Source of the DNA: Scrofimicrobium canadense
GTDB lineage: Bacteria > Actinomycetota > Actinomycetes > Actinomycetales > Actinomycetaceae
Direction: 5' to 3'
Assembly: GCF_009696615.1 (NCBI RefSeq)
Contig: NZ_VULO01000007.1
Location: forward strand, 102,864-166,863
DNA: 64,000 nt
Within the stretch, counting starts at the first letter, position 1, and every line of letters starts with the position of its first letter. The position numbers were made by a program, and so were the translations under genes. The notes beneath the pieces are model-generated. The model saw nothing but the letters and a program-made list of their open reading frames with translations, searched no databases and had not been told where the DNA came from. Of the stretch, positions 8,598 through 16,902 are shown piece after piece.

Positions 8598-9902
8598 ATG
8601 CGAGAGCCGAAAAAATCCCACCGCCCCAGATACGGCGAAGGCTCATTCAAATGGAATGAAAAACGAGGCCTCTGGGTCGGACGCTGGGACACCGGCACCT
8701 ACAACGCCAACGGCAAACGCCATTTCATCACAGCCAGCGGACGCGACGAGGACAAAGCCTGGCAATCATTCGTAGCGAAAAAAAAGGATTTTTTGGTAAA
8801 CGGACCAAAACTCCCCACAGTCAAAGCCGGTCAAACCGTGGAGGGCTGGTGCAAAGTCTGGCTAGAAATCCAAGAAAAACGTGTCAGGTCTGGACCATTC
8901 AAAAACGACCGAAGCCACGTCCAAAAATGGATCATACCCACCATCGGTAAAGCCCGCCTCGAAGAACTCACCGCAGCCCACATGCGTAAACTCGGTGCAG
9001 CAGTAAGAGCAAAACGGTCCCCCACAACCGCTGCCAACGTACAGCGCACATTCTCCAAAATTCTCACAGCCGCAAAAGCAGATGGCTACAAAATCCCAGA
9101 TGCCGTCTACGCTGCAGAAAGAGTCCCCAACGCAAAAAGCGAACGCGCCGCCATGAGCAAAGACGAAGTGCAAAAGGTCTTTGATCTGGCATATGCCACC
9201 TATGACGACGCGGTCAGGTTTTTCATGTCAGTGCTCTACGGATCTCGTAAAAGTGAGGTGCTAGGCCTCACCTGGGACCGCATCACCATTTACGACAATG
9301 TGCCCGCAGATGCGCAAATTGTCGGAGAAATAGACCTCTCCTGGCAGGTGCAAGCCCTCGCATACAAAGACAAAGCCCGCAAAATTTTTCACATCAAAGA
9401 CGACGAAGAGGTTATTCATATTGTTGACGCGTGGCATTTCACACGACCCAAAACAGCGGCAGGCGTGCGCAAACTCCCACTCATTGCCCCGATAGCGGCA
9501 GAACTCGACGCCTGGCGCGACGAATGCCCGACCGGAAAGCTAAACCCCTGGAATCTCGTTTTTCCACGTGTGCGAGGCAAGGCCGAATACCTGGGGTATC
9601 CGCGCAATAAAAAAATAGACCTCGCCGAATGGAAACAGCTACAGGCAGATGCGGGCGTATATAAGGTGCCGCCAAGCGGGGAAGATGATCCGGGAGAGTT
9701 CTATGTGCTTCACGAGGCGCGCCACTCGATGATTTCGATGCTCGCGGACGCAAAGGTGCCAAAACATATCATCGAGGCGCTGGTGGGGCAGGTGGAGCTG
9801 GTGGACGACTATGTGCATGGTAATGACCAGCTGGCAGGTGAGGCGGTAGGGCTACTGGCTGGGATGTTACCTAGTGTGAGGCGAAAGGCCATTTCCGCTT
9901 GA
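8598..9902 (+). CDS. int: Tyrosine-type site-specific integrase
   Basis: The 434-residue integrase has an N-terminal arm-binding domain (residues 10-65), a core-binding helical domain (80-165) and a catalytic domain. The catalytic residues visible are Arg217 in YGSRKSEVLGL, the HEARH box (His372, Arg375) and the nucleophile Tyr405 in DDYVHG. It should recombine attP with the 3' end of tRNA-Gly(CCC). It lies 116 bp inside attL and points into the prophage, with putative arm repeats just upstream. All catalytic residues looked for are present, so it is probably active. Confidence 0.95.
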   Translation: MREPKKSHRPRYGEGSFKWNEKRGLWVGRWDTGTYNANGKRHFITASGRDEDKAWQSFVAKKKDFLVNGPKLPTVKAGQTVEGWCKVWLEIQEKRVRSGPFKNDRSHVQKWIIPTIGKARLEELTAAHMRKLGAAVRAKRSPTTAANVQRTFSKILTAAKADGYKIPDAVYAAERVPNAKSERAAMSKDEVQKVFDLAYATYDDAVRFFMSVLYGSRKSEVLGLTWDRITIYDNVPADAQIVGEIDLSWQVQALAYKDKARKIFHIKDDEEVIHIVDAWHFTRPKTAAGVRKLPLIAPIAAELDAWRDECPTGKLNPWNLVFPRVRGKAEYLGYPRNKKIDLAEWKQLQADAGVYKVPPSGEDDPGEFYVLHEARHSMISMLADAKVPKHIIEALVGQVELVDDYVHGNDQLAGEAVGLLAGMLPSVRRKAISA

Positions 9903-9971
9903 GTTCACAGTGTTTTCCACAGCCTAACGGTGTTATGCCGGCAGTGGCTCGCGCGCATCTAGTGTGGGTGT

Positions 9972-10073
9972 ATGACTGATGATGAGTGGCGGGAGTGGGT
10001 GGGAGAGCGCATCGATGCGCTACAGGCTGAGTTGGAGTGGTGGTGGGATGAGTGGGAGCGCATGGACTGGTGA
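9972..10073 (+). CDS. Possible 33-residue Trp-rich acidic peptide
   Basis: ATG at 9972 opens a 33-codon ORF, MTDDEWREW...LEWWWDEWERMDW, with seven tryptophans and many Asp/Glu. The composition is striking and the only good ORF in the 260-bp gap after the integrase. The upstream GTGGGTG is a weak ribosome-binding site. I know no family for it and it may be untranslated. Confidence 0.3.
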   Translation: MTDDEWREWVGERIDALQAELEWWWDEWERMDW

Positions 10074-10162
10074 GTGTGGTGGAGGTCACAGTCTCCCATG
10101 TGGTAACCCAGGTATACACAGTGTAGACTAGAGTTACACGAGGAGATAAGAAAGGAACTCCA

Positions 10163-10477
10163 ATGAACACCGAAATCACCACCACAGCCCGACAGATTCA
10201 GCGCGACGCCAAGGACGGCACGCCTGACACCAACCGCTGGTACAGCCGCGACGGCCAACTACTCGAGGTCACCGAGGCGGACATGTTCCACGCAGAGGGA
10301 ACCCCCGCGCACCTGACTGACGCGATCGTGATTGCTGCCGGTGCGCACACCCAGCGGGCCATTCAAGACCGCCTCGACGCATACGATGCGGGCTACAGGG
10401 GCCTAGAAATCGCCCTCCAGGCCGGGCTCGCCCAGCAGGAACGCGACGCCGAGGCAGAAATGGCGGCCCAACGGTGA
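10163..10477 (+). CDS. Hypothetical phage protein
   Basis: A 104-residue acidic protein, with AAGGAACTCCA ahead of its ATG. It has no recognisable domain, is predominantly helical and has a C-terminal AQQERDAEAEMAAQR stretch. Its stop overlaps the GTG of the next gene in a GTGA overlap, so the two form an operon. Lying beside the integrase on the strand opposite to the lytic genes, it is probably expressed in the lysogen. Confidence 0.6.
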   Translation: MNTEITTTARQIQRDAKDGTPDTNRWYSRDGQLLEVTEADMFHAEGTPAHLTDAIVIAAGAHTQRAIQDRLDAYDAGYRGLEIALQAGLAQQERDAEAEMAAQR

Positions 10478-10980
10478 GCACCTCAGAACCCACCAGCTTT
10501 CCCCAAGTCTCCCAGGCCCGCCAAGCCTGGGAGGCCGCGAAAGCGGATCAGACCATGGCCCGCGACAGGTTGAGAGATGCTGTTCTAGCCGAGGTAGACG
10601 CGGGGGCAGAAATCGCCAAAATCGCAGAAGCCGCCGGGATCACCCGCAAAACCGTGTACGCGTGGATCGACACTCACGACGACCGCGCCAATGTCGCACG
10701 CACCATCAGTGATGCAATGGCCTGGCTAGCCAGTATGGGAGTGAGACAGGCAGCATCATACACGGCGCTGAGTGACGATGATCCGCTCCTCAACTCCGCG
10801 ATCACCGTCCTACGAGGCTCACTTAAAACCATTCCCACCTCCAAATATTCCACCCCTGACGACAAGGCCAGAGTATGGTTGTGGGGTGAGGTTGCTGGAC
10901 GAGCCTTGCAGTACTGGCAGAAACATCGCCGCTGGCCTCGCACAGTCTCTGTGGACGACGTGTCAGAATACGCCAACTAG
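10474..10980 (+). CDS. HTH-domain protein of the lysogenic operon
   Basis: This 168-residue protein has a helix-turn-helix at about residues 45-65 (IAKIAEAAGITRKTVYAWID), of the resolvase/transposase-like type seen in small phage regulators. The C-terminal half is helical and unrecognised. It starts with GTG inside the stop of the upstream gene. Its position next to int and just before the repeat array at 11.05 kb suggests a lysogeny or accessory role; it could be a DNA-binding partner of the 104-residue protein. Confidence 0.6.
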   Translation: MSTSEPTSFPQVSQARQAWEAAKADQTMARDRLRDAVLAEVDAGAEIAKIAEAAGITRKTVYAWIDTHDDRANVARTISDAMAWLASMGVRQAASYTALSDDDPLLNSAITVLRGSLKTIPTSKYSTPDDKARVWLWGEVAGRALQYWQKHRRWPRTVSVDDVSEYAN

Positions 10981-11043
10981 GCCCCTGATGGAGGTTGACT
11001 GGTAGGCATGAGGAACATAATATGAAACCTATCCGGGCAACCG

Positions 11044-11197
11044 GACTCCCCGCTGATGCGGGGTTGAGCCACTGCTTGTTATCAGTCGCAAAGCGGCCAA
11101 CGACCGCGTTTCCCTGCGTATGCGGGAGTGAACCGACTTGGTTATTGATGCAGAGTCTGTTGCACAACACGGTCCCGCGTATGCGGGAGTAGCCGGA
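11044..11197 (+). CRISPR. Degenerate three-repeat CRISPR-like mini-array, type I-E style
   Basis: Three hairpin repeats lie about 61-64 bp apart. R1 (11044-11071) has CCCCGC-TGAT-GCGGGG then TTGAGCC. R2 (11108-11135) has CCCTGC-GTAT-GCGGG then AGTGAACCG. R3 (about 11171-11196) has TCCCGC-GTAT-GCGGGA then GTAGCCGG. The loops start at 11054, 11118 and 11179. Size, G-rich hairpin and GAACCG-type end match type I-E repeats (28-29 bp, 61-bp period), and the second spacer is about 33 bp. The repeats differ from each other at roughly a third of positions, so the array is either decayed or non-canonical. No cas gene is adjacent; a Cas6e-like gene is at 37.3 kb of the same prophage. Confidence 0.6.
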
Positions 11198-11201
11198 ACA
11201 C

Positions 11202-11240
11202 AAAACACCCCCCACCCAGCGTGATGCCGGGCGGGGGGCG
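11202..11240 (-). terminator. Terminator of the late (lysis) operon
   Basis: On the minus strand a long GC stem (CCCCCCGCCC pairing with GGGTGGGGGG, one mismatch, 11-base loop; arms at 11208-11217 and 11229-11238) is followed by TGTTTTG. It lies after the last late gene and may also stop plus-strand reading through the repeat array. Confidence 0.65.
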
Positions 11241-11249
11241 GTGTGTTTG

Positions 11250-11266
11250 TGTTCGATTATCGAACA
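11250..11266. promoter_or_regulatory. 17-bp palindrome, function unknown
   Basis: TGTTCGATTATCGAACA is a perfect inverted repeat (7-bp arms, 3-bp centre). GTGTTCG and CGAACAC occur again at about 11279 and 11302. The arms are inverted relative to the CGAAC-N4-GTTCG LexA box, so it is not a canonical SOS box. Confidence 0.3.
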
Positions 11267-11314
11267 TGTCACGTGGACGTGTTCGTTTTAGTGGGCCAAA
11301 TCGAACACATAAGG

Positions 11315-11671
11315 TTATTCGGGTAGGGGTGTCATGTCCTCAGCGATCAGATCAGGCGCAGGAGGATACTCACCCAGGCGCACCCAAAGGATCTGAATAT
11401 ACGCGATCGCTGCCGAGTACTTTTCTGATAGTTTCCTGTACCGTTTGCGTTCGCCCTCCATTTGAAGGCGCAGCTCTTTCACCTCATCGTTCAGCCTGGA
11501 ATACTCAGCCCGCAACACCTCGACGCTGGCTTTCAACCCTGCTAGCTCGTTTTCCTCATGGCTTGAGCTGCGCGCCTGCCAATGACCAGCGAGCACACCT
11601 AGTAATGCCATGACAGCCCCCCAAAATACGGGGGATTCTAGGACAGCCCCCCAGTCAATCGGATCAGACAC
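11315..11671 (-). CDS. Membrane-anchored coiled-coil protein of the lysis cassette
   Basis: This 118-residue protein has one N-terminal transmembrane segment (about residues 14-28, SPVFWGAVMALLGVLAG) followed by a long charged coiled coil (about 35-85). It is the last gene of the lysis cassette, after the endolysin and holin genes. The layout fits a second holin or antiholin, or a spanin-like helper. No family was recognised. Confidence 0.6.
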   Translation of the reverse strand: MSDPIDWGAVLESPVFWGAVMALLGVLAGHWQARSSSHEENELAGLKASVEVLRAEYSRLNDEVKELRLQMEGERKRYRKLSEKYSAAIAYIQILWVRLGEYPPAPDLIAEDMTPLPE

Positions 11672-11680
11672 GCCCGCCTC

Positions 11681-12019
11681 CTAGTTGTCTGTCAGCTTGC
11701 CAGTCGGGTCAGTGTCATGACCTGCGAAAAGTGCTTCGAGGTGCTTGAAAATCCCGGTTGGCTTGAGTGCGGTGTAGACAACTTGCATGACACCGATAAC
11801 TACGGCGAGGCCCGCGAGAATAGCCTCCCATTGTGCGGGGAACTGCTGGGCGAGCACACCAACCACCGTGAGACCGAGGGCAACACCCAGCGACACGAGG
11901 GCCTTGGTTTGGCCCCGCCACGACGCCCGGTTAATCAACGCCGCCACAACAGTGCCGACCACGCCTGCGATCAGCGCAAATGTGAGCGGTTGAGTGAGTA
12001 GTTCCATAAGCTGATCCAT
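11681..12019 (-). CDS. Holin
   Basis: The 112-residue protein has about three hydrophobic segments (near 12-30, 42-60 and 64-85) and a polar C-terminus, as expected of phage holins. It lies 11 bp after the endolysin gene. It would permeabilise the cytoplasmic membrane to release or activate the endolysin. Assignment rests on topology and position. Confidence 0.75.
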   Translation of the reverse strand: MDQLMELLTQPLTFALIAGVVGTVVAALINRASWRGQTKALVSLGVALGLTVVGVLAQQFPAQWEAILAGLAVVIGVMQVVYTALKPTGIFKHLEALFAGHDTDPTGKLTDN

Positions 12020-12030
12020 GAGTTGTCTCC

Positions 12031-12939
12031 TTAGTATCCGAGTTGCTTGTTGATTGCCCGCTGCATGTTGCGGATGGCGTCTTGTAGGTTCTTCCCGCCA
12101 TAAGTGGCGATAGTGGCTTTGTCCCAGTCAGGGCCGACTAGACCATCAATAGGCCCCGCGTAGTTTCCGATCCGCTTGTAGTAGCGTTGAGTCGCTGCAA
12201 TGAGCTGAGAGCCCTCTGCGTCATCAGGGTTTACCCATTCCCACCCGGTCGTAAGCACATGTTGGAATCGGCTCTTCCAATAGGCGCTTTGAGAGCTGAC
12301 CGTCCGATCGCGCGGCGTGCCGTTGATGTATGCCAGGGCGTCGGCAGTGTCAGCACCGAAAAGGCCATCCTCGACAAGCTTCTTTGGCTTGTTATTAGCC
12401 GGTTTCGCGGGGGCTGTGGGTGTGGTGCCGTTTTTCATGGCGTCATACCATGCCTGAGCGCGAGCCATATACGAGCCTTGTAGGGAGCGTTGTAGCTCGC
12501 CAGGGCATGAGGTGGACGTGAAATCAGAGTGGGGGAACACGTTTGTGCGCCATGCTGGGCGTCCCAGCCCGTAGCCAAGACAGAGCGCTGCGACGAGGTG
12601 CGCGCCTTCTTCCAGGGTTTCTTTGGTGAACCCCCAGGTAGGTGCCCCACTATTGTTCGCATGCTCAATACCAATACTGGAGCTGTTAGCCGCCCAGTTT
12701 CCCGCATGCCACGCCGTATCCTTATCGCGCACCAGCTGGCCAATACGACCCGACGTTTCCACCTGATAATGTGCTGAGGCCTCGCGTGACTGCCAAATAT
12801 TCCAGCAATCCTCCGTCGAGAGGCCCACCCCGGCGTTGTAATGCAAAACAATCTTGTCAATACTGCGATCGCGGCCAGGACTGTAATGTTTATTCATCAG
12901 CTTATACAAGTCCGGTTCAAGATCAGTCCAGTTCTTCAT
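12031..12939 (-). CDS. Endolysin, N-acetylmuramoyl-L-alanine amidase
   Basis: This 302-residue protein has an N-terminal amidase_2/PGRP-like catalytic domain (about 20-170). Zinc-ligand motifs are visible in IVLHYNAG and in HSDFTSTSCPG. A Pro/Ala/Lys linker (about 172-187) leads to a C-terminal region (about 190-302) with two peptidoglycan-binding-like repeats (DGLFGADTADAL and DGLVGPDWDKATI). It cleaves the MurNAc-L-Ala bond of host peptidoglycan at lysis. No signal peptide is seen, so release should need the adjacent holin. Confidence 0.9.
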   Translation of the reverse strand: MKNWTDLEPDLYKLMNKHYSPGRDRSIDKIVLHYNAGVGLSTEDCWNIWQSREASAHYQVETSGRIGQLVRDKDTAWHAGNWAANSSSIGIEHANNSGAPTWGFTKETLEEGAHLVAALCLGYGLGRPAWRTNVFPHSDFTSTSCPGELQRSLQGSYMARAQAWYDAMKNGTTPTAPAKPANNKPKKLVEDGLFGADTADALAYINGTPRDRTVSSQSAYWKSRFQHVLTTGWEWVNPDDAEGSQLIAATQRYYKRIGNYAGPIDGLVGPDWDKATIATYGGKNLQDAIRNMQRAINKQLGY

Positions 12940-12971
12940 GATGCGTGTTCTCCTTTGTTTTCGGGCATAAG

Positions 12972-13010
12972 AAAAACCCCCACAGTGGTGGAGGCTTGGG
13001 ATTGTGGGGG
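12972..13010 (-). terminator. Terminator between tail and lysis genes
   Basis: Read on the minus strand, CCCCCACA (13010-13003) pairs with TGTGGGGG (12984-12977) and is followed by TTTTTC. It separates the tail genes from the endolysin and probably acts as a partial terminator. Confidence 0.7.
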
Positions 13011-13017
13011 TGGTGGG

Positions 13018-13632
13018 TTAGTTGAGTGCCGTTTCGTGGGTTTCGACTAGCGTGTCTATCTCATTGGTTTCAAACGAGGTAGCTGACATGCGGGGCGTAC
13101 TACCGGGGCTTCTGACGAGCTGCCAGGCAATCGTGTAGGTTTGCGTGGTAGTAGGTTTGCTATTCGCCACGTCCATGATTGTGAGTATTTTCGCTGACGC
13201 TGATTTGACTCCCACGAATGCCCACCGGCCTGACGTGTCACACATTGACACCGACAGCACATACCCAGAGGGCGGGGTAGGCAGCGCGGAGGCGATAACT
13301 TCTGCCATGTGCTGAGTGCTGCCACGCGTCACCCATCTACCCTCTGTAACAGACACAGTGACAGTGCCTGAAGGTGGTCCGCCAGCGGTTCCTAGGATGA
13401 TGGCGCGGCGGTTCCACAACAAAACCAGTACACGGTCCCCCGGCATGACTGCCACTAGTTTTGATAGGCCCACAGTGGGGGCCTCGTCAGCGTCCAGGGT
13501 GACCGCCAGTGGTTCTATGCTGGTGACATTACCCCACCTGAATACGGGCAATAAACGCGTGCGATCACTGATCTTCCCAATCTGCTCCCGCAAAGGATCC
13601 AACAAACTCACAGCTCGGTCACCTCCCGCCAC
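13018..13632 (-). CDS. Probable minor tail or baseplate protein
   Basis: A 204-residue protein whose first 90 residues (VTLDADEAPTVGLSKLVAVMPGDRVLVLL, then RRAIILGTAGG) resemble the OB-like domain of siphophage tail-tip proteins. The C-terminal half is unrecognised and Ser/Thr-rich. It overlaps the preceding tail gene by 25 bp and is the last tail gene before the lysis cassette, so a tail-tip or receptor-related role is likely. Confidence 0.55.
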   Translation of the reverse strand: MAGGDRAVSLLDPLREQIGKISDRTRLLPVFRWGNVTSIEPLAVTLDADEAPTVGLSKLVAVMPGDRVLVLLWNRRAIILGTAGGPPSGTVTVSVTEGRWVTRGSTQHMAEVIASALPTPPSGYVLSVSMCDTSGRWAFVGVKSASAKILTIMDVANSKPTTTQTYTIAWQLVRSPGSTPRMSATSFETNEIDTLVETHETALN

Positions 13633-14699
13633 ACGGCTTTGACATGCGCGTCGAATCCACCACTGATACTCATGCGTTGCACGGTCGCCCGTATGCTTTC
13701 GCGCCCATCCACGCCGCCAGTGGGCTCAAAAACAACCAGGTCGTTGCCGTCGAGGGGAACCATGGCGTGCTCAGCCTCGAGTTTCGCGACCGGACTCATC
13801 GCATCCAAAAGCCGCCGTTGAGCGATCTGATCAGCGACCACCTGAGATTCAGCCTCAATATCGTAGGTAGCAGTAATGACCCGCCCACGCGCGCCAGTAG
13901 AAAATGGTGAGTCAGGGTTATCATTGCGTGCGACCCCCACAATGGCGGGCTCCTCATCAGTGCCCTGGGTAGAGCAAACGACCTGGTTAGGGATTCCCGC
14001 CAGGTTTTGTTCTCGACTCCAATCAGGCCGGTGTAGGGACGCACCACCAGTAGCAGTAGGACCAGCGGCGAACACCCACGAGGCCTGCCGATCCTGGGGG
14101 TTGGTGTAGGGTTCGACGCGAAACTGGCCGGACCTGTCACACCACAGCGCCCAATATCCCGCGGCCTCCAGAAGGTCATTGATGATCGAGAGTTTCGAGG
14201 TTCCCGCATCCCACACCATTGCCACGCGTGTGGCAGCACCGGTATCGGTCACGGCGGTGCGAGTCTCACCAGTCGAGGTGATGATAGAAACAACGAGCGG
14301 CACAATTGGCGTGCCAGCTGCCACAGAGAATGTTTCATCGAACGCGTCCTCGTCAATGATTGTCATTTTGGTGAGGAGGCCAACCTTCCAGGTGCGCCTA
14401 CCACCGCGACTGGACATTGTGGGACTGGTGAGGAGATACACACCTACCGGCCATGAAGGGTACCCCGTGCCCGGATCGTAGGTTGCGCGCACCCTGTGAG
14501 TCAGCCAGTCAATGTCTTGCCCCCGATCATCCAGAGTGACCGACGCTGCCCCACCCAACCGCTCGGTTGTGGCGATCTCAAAACTCGCGTCCCTCACCCC
14601 ATCGAGAGCGCCGAGCGGCTCATCAGAGCTGTTGAGGAGTTCAAACACCCATCGGGGAGACCTCGGCCCCGCGAGTAGTTTCGGATCACCCACCACCAC
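13608..14699 (-). CDS. Siphophage minor tail protein (Gp37/baseplate-like)
   Basis: The 363-residue protein carries the pattern of actinophage minor tail proteins downstream of the distal tail gene: an N-terminal 'WVFELLNSSDEPLGALDGV' block, a central YLLTSPTMSSRGG region and a C-terminal 'VAKLEAEHAMVPLDGNDLVVFEP' block. I infer a structural role in the tail tip. It overlaps the next gene, as translationally coupled tail genes do. Confidence 0.65.
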   Translation of the reverse strand: MVVGDPKLLAGPRSPRWVFELLNSSDEPLGALDGVRDASFEIATTERLGGAASVTLDDRGQDIDWLTHRVRATYDPGTGYPSWPVGVYLLTSPTMSSRGGRRTWKVGLLTKMTIIDEDAFDETFSVAAGTPIVPLVVSIITSTGETRTAVTDTGAATRVAMVWDAGTSKLSIINDLLEAAGYWALWCDRSGQFRVEPYTNPQDRQASWVFAAGPTATGGASLHRPDWSREQNLAGIPNQVVCSTQGTDEEPAIVGVARNDNPDSPFSTGARGRVITATYDIEAESQVVADQIAQRRLLDAMSPVAKLEAEHAMVPLDGNDLVVFEPTGGVDGRESIRATVQRMSISGGFDAHVKAVWREVTEL

Positions 14700-14705
14700 T
14701 CCTCC

Positions 14706-16901
14706 TTAGTGTTCGGTTTCGTCCAGCGTGAAGGACCATTCCCACGCTTTGCCCCACCTGCTGGTAGCAGGAATCGTTGACAGGGTGCCATAAATACGGT
14801 TACCGGCAGGGTCTCGGTATAGGTGTATGGGGAATGAGGCGTGTGCGACCCGCTCTAAATCAACACGTGCAGCGTTTTCGGGTTCGTCATTGATGATAAG
14901 CCCTGATGCTTTCACGGACCGCGACAGGTGCTCTCCCGCGTACGCGACAGGTAGCGCGCGGCCCTCGTAGTGTTCGGAGCTGCGTTCACGTCCGGCAGTG
15001 ATCTCTATTTCGGGGTTGTATGGCAGTCTGGCGGTGTCCTCATATTTACTGCCAGCACCAAGCCATATTGCGGCCGAATCTGCGGGAATAATGAGCACTG
15101 TTTCCGCGTTGGCACCTGCGTGTGTCCAGGCGACGGCACGGTATTGCGTGTCCCCAAGGCTGAGGCCTTCCCAGTCAGACACCACAGCGTCGGTGGAAAG
15201 GCCCTCTGCGACAAGCTCCCACGTGGCGCCCTGGTCGACAGATCGCCACAAATCGATGCGCACCGTTTCAGGCTTATCCGACCCAGACTTATCGCCAGCA
15301 ACTACGGCCAACGTGTGCGCGCCCATGTCCTCATCCCACGACCCCACCAGTTCTGGTAGTTCAGGGGGGAGGAAAGTGGCGGTGAATGTTTGTTCTGCCC
15401 AGTCACTCCATATTTGCCAGGTTGCTGCCCGCACACGCACCACATAGGTCACGCCGTTTTCAATGCGAGTGGAAAACCGCTTGCTAGTGGTTGCCCCAGA
15501 GCCTTGGAGTTCTTCGATCACCTGCCGGTCATTGTCGAGCAGCTCGGCGTTCCACGCGGACTGGGGGCGATACTGCGCCTGGTAGAACGACCAGGCCACG
15601 TCAAGCTCCGGAGTGTCCCACGTGTCCCCTTCAGGTGTGGTAACTGCCACGCCAGGACGGTCTACCACGTCAAACTGGGCTATTGCGCTCCACGGGCCGA
15701 AATCCGCGTGTTGGCCGCGCGTACGCACCCGCCACTGAATCGGATAATGTGACGACCCCGCATCCAGCGTTGCATACGAATTCTCGCCAACAGCTATCGT
15801 ATGCCACGTGTCCTGGGGGCCCCATTTCCACTGTACTTCTGCCGCTGTTTGTTCGGTAGTGTCAACAGGGTTGTGCACCCAGGTGAGACGCACCGGTTCA
15901 CCAACGGCCACCACAGTCCCGTTGGGTGCGAGGTTGCTAGGAGCGTTAGGAGGCTGCAACGACGCCAAAATATTGGACGCTTCGGAGTAGGCAGACTGCA
16001 AAGCCGCGTCGTTAATCCACGAGGCGACCTTGCTGGGAACTGTCCAGGCGCGGTATTGGACGCGCGCGCCGGCAGGAATACTTGTGTCAGTCCACGACCC
16101 GGCCCACGCATCCGCATAGGCAAACCTGGACTGCCACTGCTCCCACCCACTACCCGTGTCCACTCTGCGTTCGAAATATGTGCGTAGTGCGCCTTGCCCC
16201 GACTGAGACCAGGTCACTTTCGCTGACGTAGTCGTCACCAATGTGGCTTTCACATTGGTGGGAGGAATGGCCCGCGTGTACTGCTCAACAACGTTCGACC
16301 AGCCAGACTGGCCTTTACTGTTTTTTCCGGCGACCCGATACTCGTAGGTGTTTCCAGCTTTGACAGTCGTGTCAGTCCACGTTTTCGGCACCGACGATCC
16401 AGTAGTTAGAGAGGCCATCTGGTTCCACGCAGACCACCCGCCACTGGTCCAAAACCGGCGCTGAATGATTTGCTGATGCACCGGGGCGGAACTGGTACTG
16501 GCGGGCGTCCAATCCAGCCGGATAGACGTATCCGAGGTTTTCGTAGCCTTCAGATTAGTTGGGGCTGGTGGTGGGCCAGACGGTCCGGACGGGGCTATCG
16601 TCACCGTCCGGGAAACGGACGCGCTACCATTCCAATACGAAATGTTCGCCCCGTACGAGCGAGTACCAGGGCCAGTAGTTGTCGACCGGTGCAACTCTTT
16701 CGTGACAGTCTGACCGTGCCCAGAATAAAACGACACGGACTTTGACCCTGACCAGGAGCCAGTGAAATTCAGAGTCCCGGACCAGTTATGCCCATACCCA
16801 TCAGACTGCCCATACACAATAATCGTGCATGACTGTCCACTATAAACAAGGTCGATACCGAGCCGGAAATACCCCGACCACGCGCCCCACACGACAGCCA
16901 T
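14706..16901 (-). CDS. Minor tail protein with fibronectin type III repeats
   Basis: This 731-residue protein shows at least three FnIII-like modules between about residues 110 and 510, recognised by 'PTNLKATKTSDTSIRLDW', 'PTNVKATLVTTTSAKVTW' and 'APSNLAPNGTV...VRLTW' strands. An unrelated C-terminal domain follows (about 520-731). FnIII domains in phage tails bind bacterial surface sugars. It sits just after the tape measure gene, where distal tail proteins are encoded, so it is a likely distal tail or host-contact protein. Confidence 0.75.
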   Translation of the reverse strand: MAVVWGAWSGYFRLGIDLVYSGQSCTIIVYGQSDGYGHNWSGTLNFTGSWSGSKSVSFYSGHGQTVTKELHRSTTTGPGTRSYGANISYWNGSASVSRTVTIAPSGPSGPPPAPTNLKATKTSDTSIRLDWTPASTSSAPVHQQIIQRRFWTSGGWSAWNQMASLTTGSSVPKTWTDTTVKAGNTYEYRVAGKNSKGQSGWSNVVEQYTRAIPPTNVKATLVTTTSAKVTWSQSGQGALRTYFERRVDTGSGWEQWQSRFAYADAWAGSWTDTSIPAGARVQYRAWTVPSKVASWINDAALQSAYSEASNILASLQPPNAPSNLAPNGTVVAVGEPVRLTWVHNPVDTTEQTAAEVQWKWGPQDTWHTIAVGENSYATLDAGSSHYPIQWRVRTRGQHADFGPWSAIAQFDVVDRPGVAVTTPEGDTWDTPELDVAWSFYQAQYRPQSAWNAELLDNDRQVIEELQGSGATTSKRFSTRIENGVTYVVRVRAATWQIWSDWAEQTFTATFLPPELPELVGSWDEDMGAHTLAVVAGDKSGSDKPETVRIDLWRSVDQGATWELVAEGLSTDAVVSDWEGLSLGDTQYRAVAWTHAGANAETVLIIPADSAAIWLGAGSKYEDTARLPYNPEIEITAGRERSSEHYEGRALPVAYAGEHLSRSVKASGLIINDEPENAARVDLERVAHASFPIHLYRDPAGNRIYGTLSTIPATSRWGKAWEWSFTLDETEH

Positions 16902-16902
16902 A

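Noticed and set aside
11161..11170. 11-base match (TGTTGCACAAC) between the second spacer-like sequence and the LacI-type gene near 3010
   Set aside because: Eleven bases is within chance for a 64-kb window and the surrounding bases do not match, so it is not evidence of a self-target.
11044..11197. A complete type I-E CRISPR locus
   Set aside because: No cas3, cas8e, cas1 or cas2 gene is in the window; the only Cas genes are those of the type IV module at 34-37 kb.
11250..11266. LexA (SOS) box
   Set aside because: The arms read GTTCG...CGAAC, opposite to the CGAAC-N4-GTTCG box of Actinobacteria.
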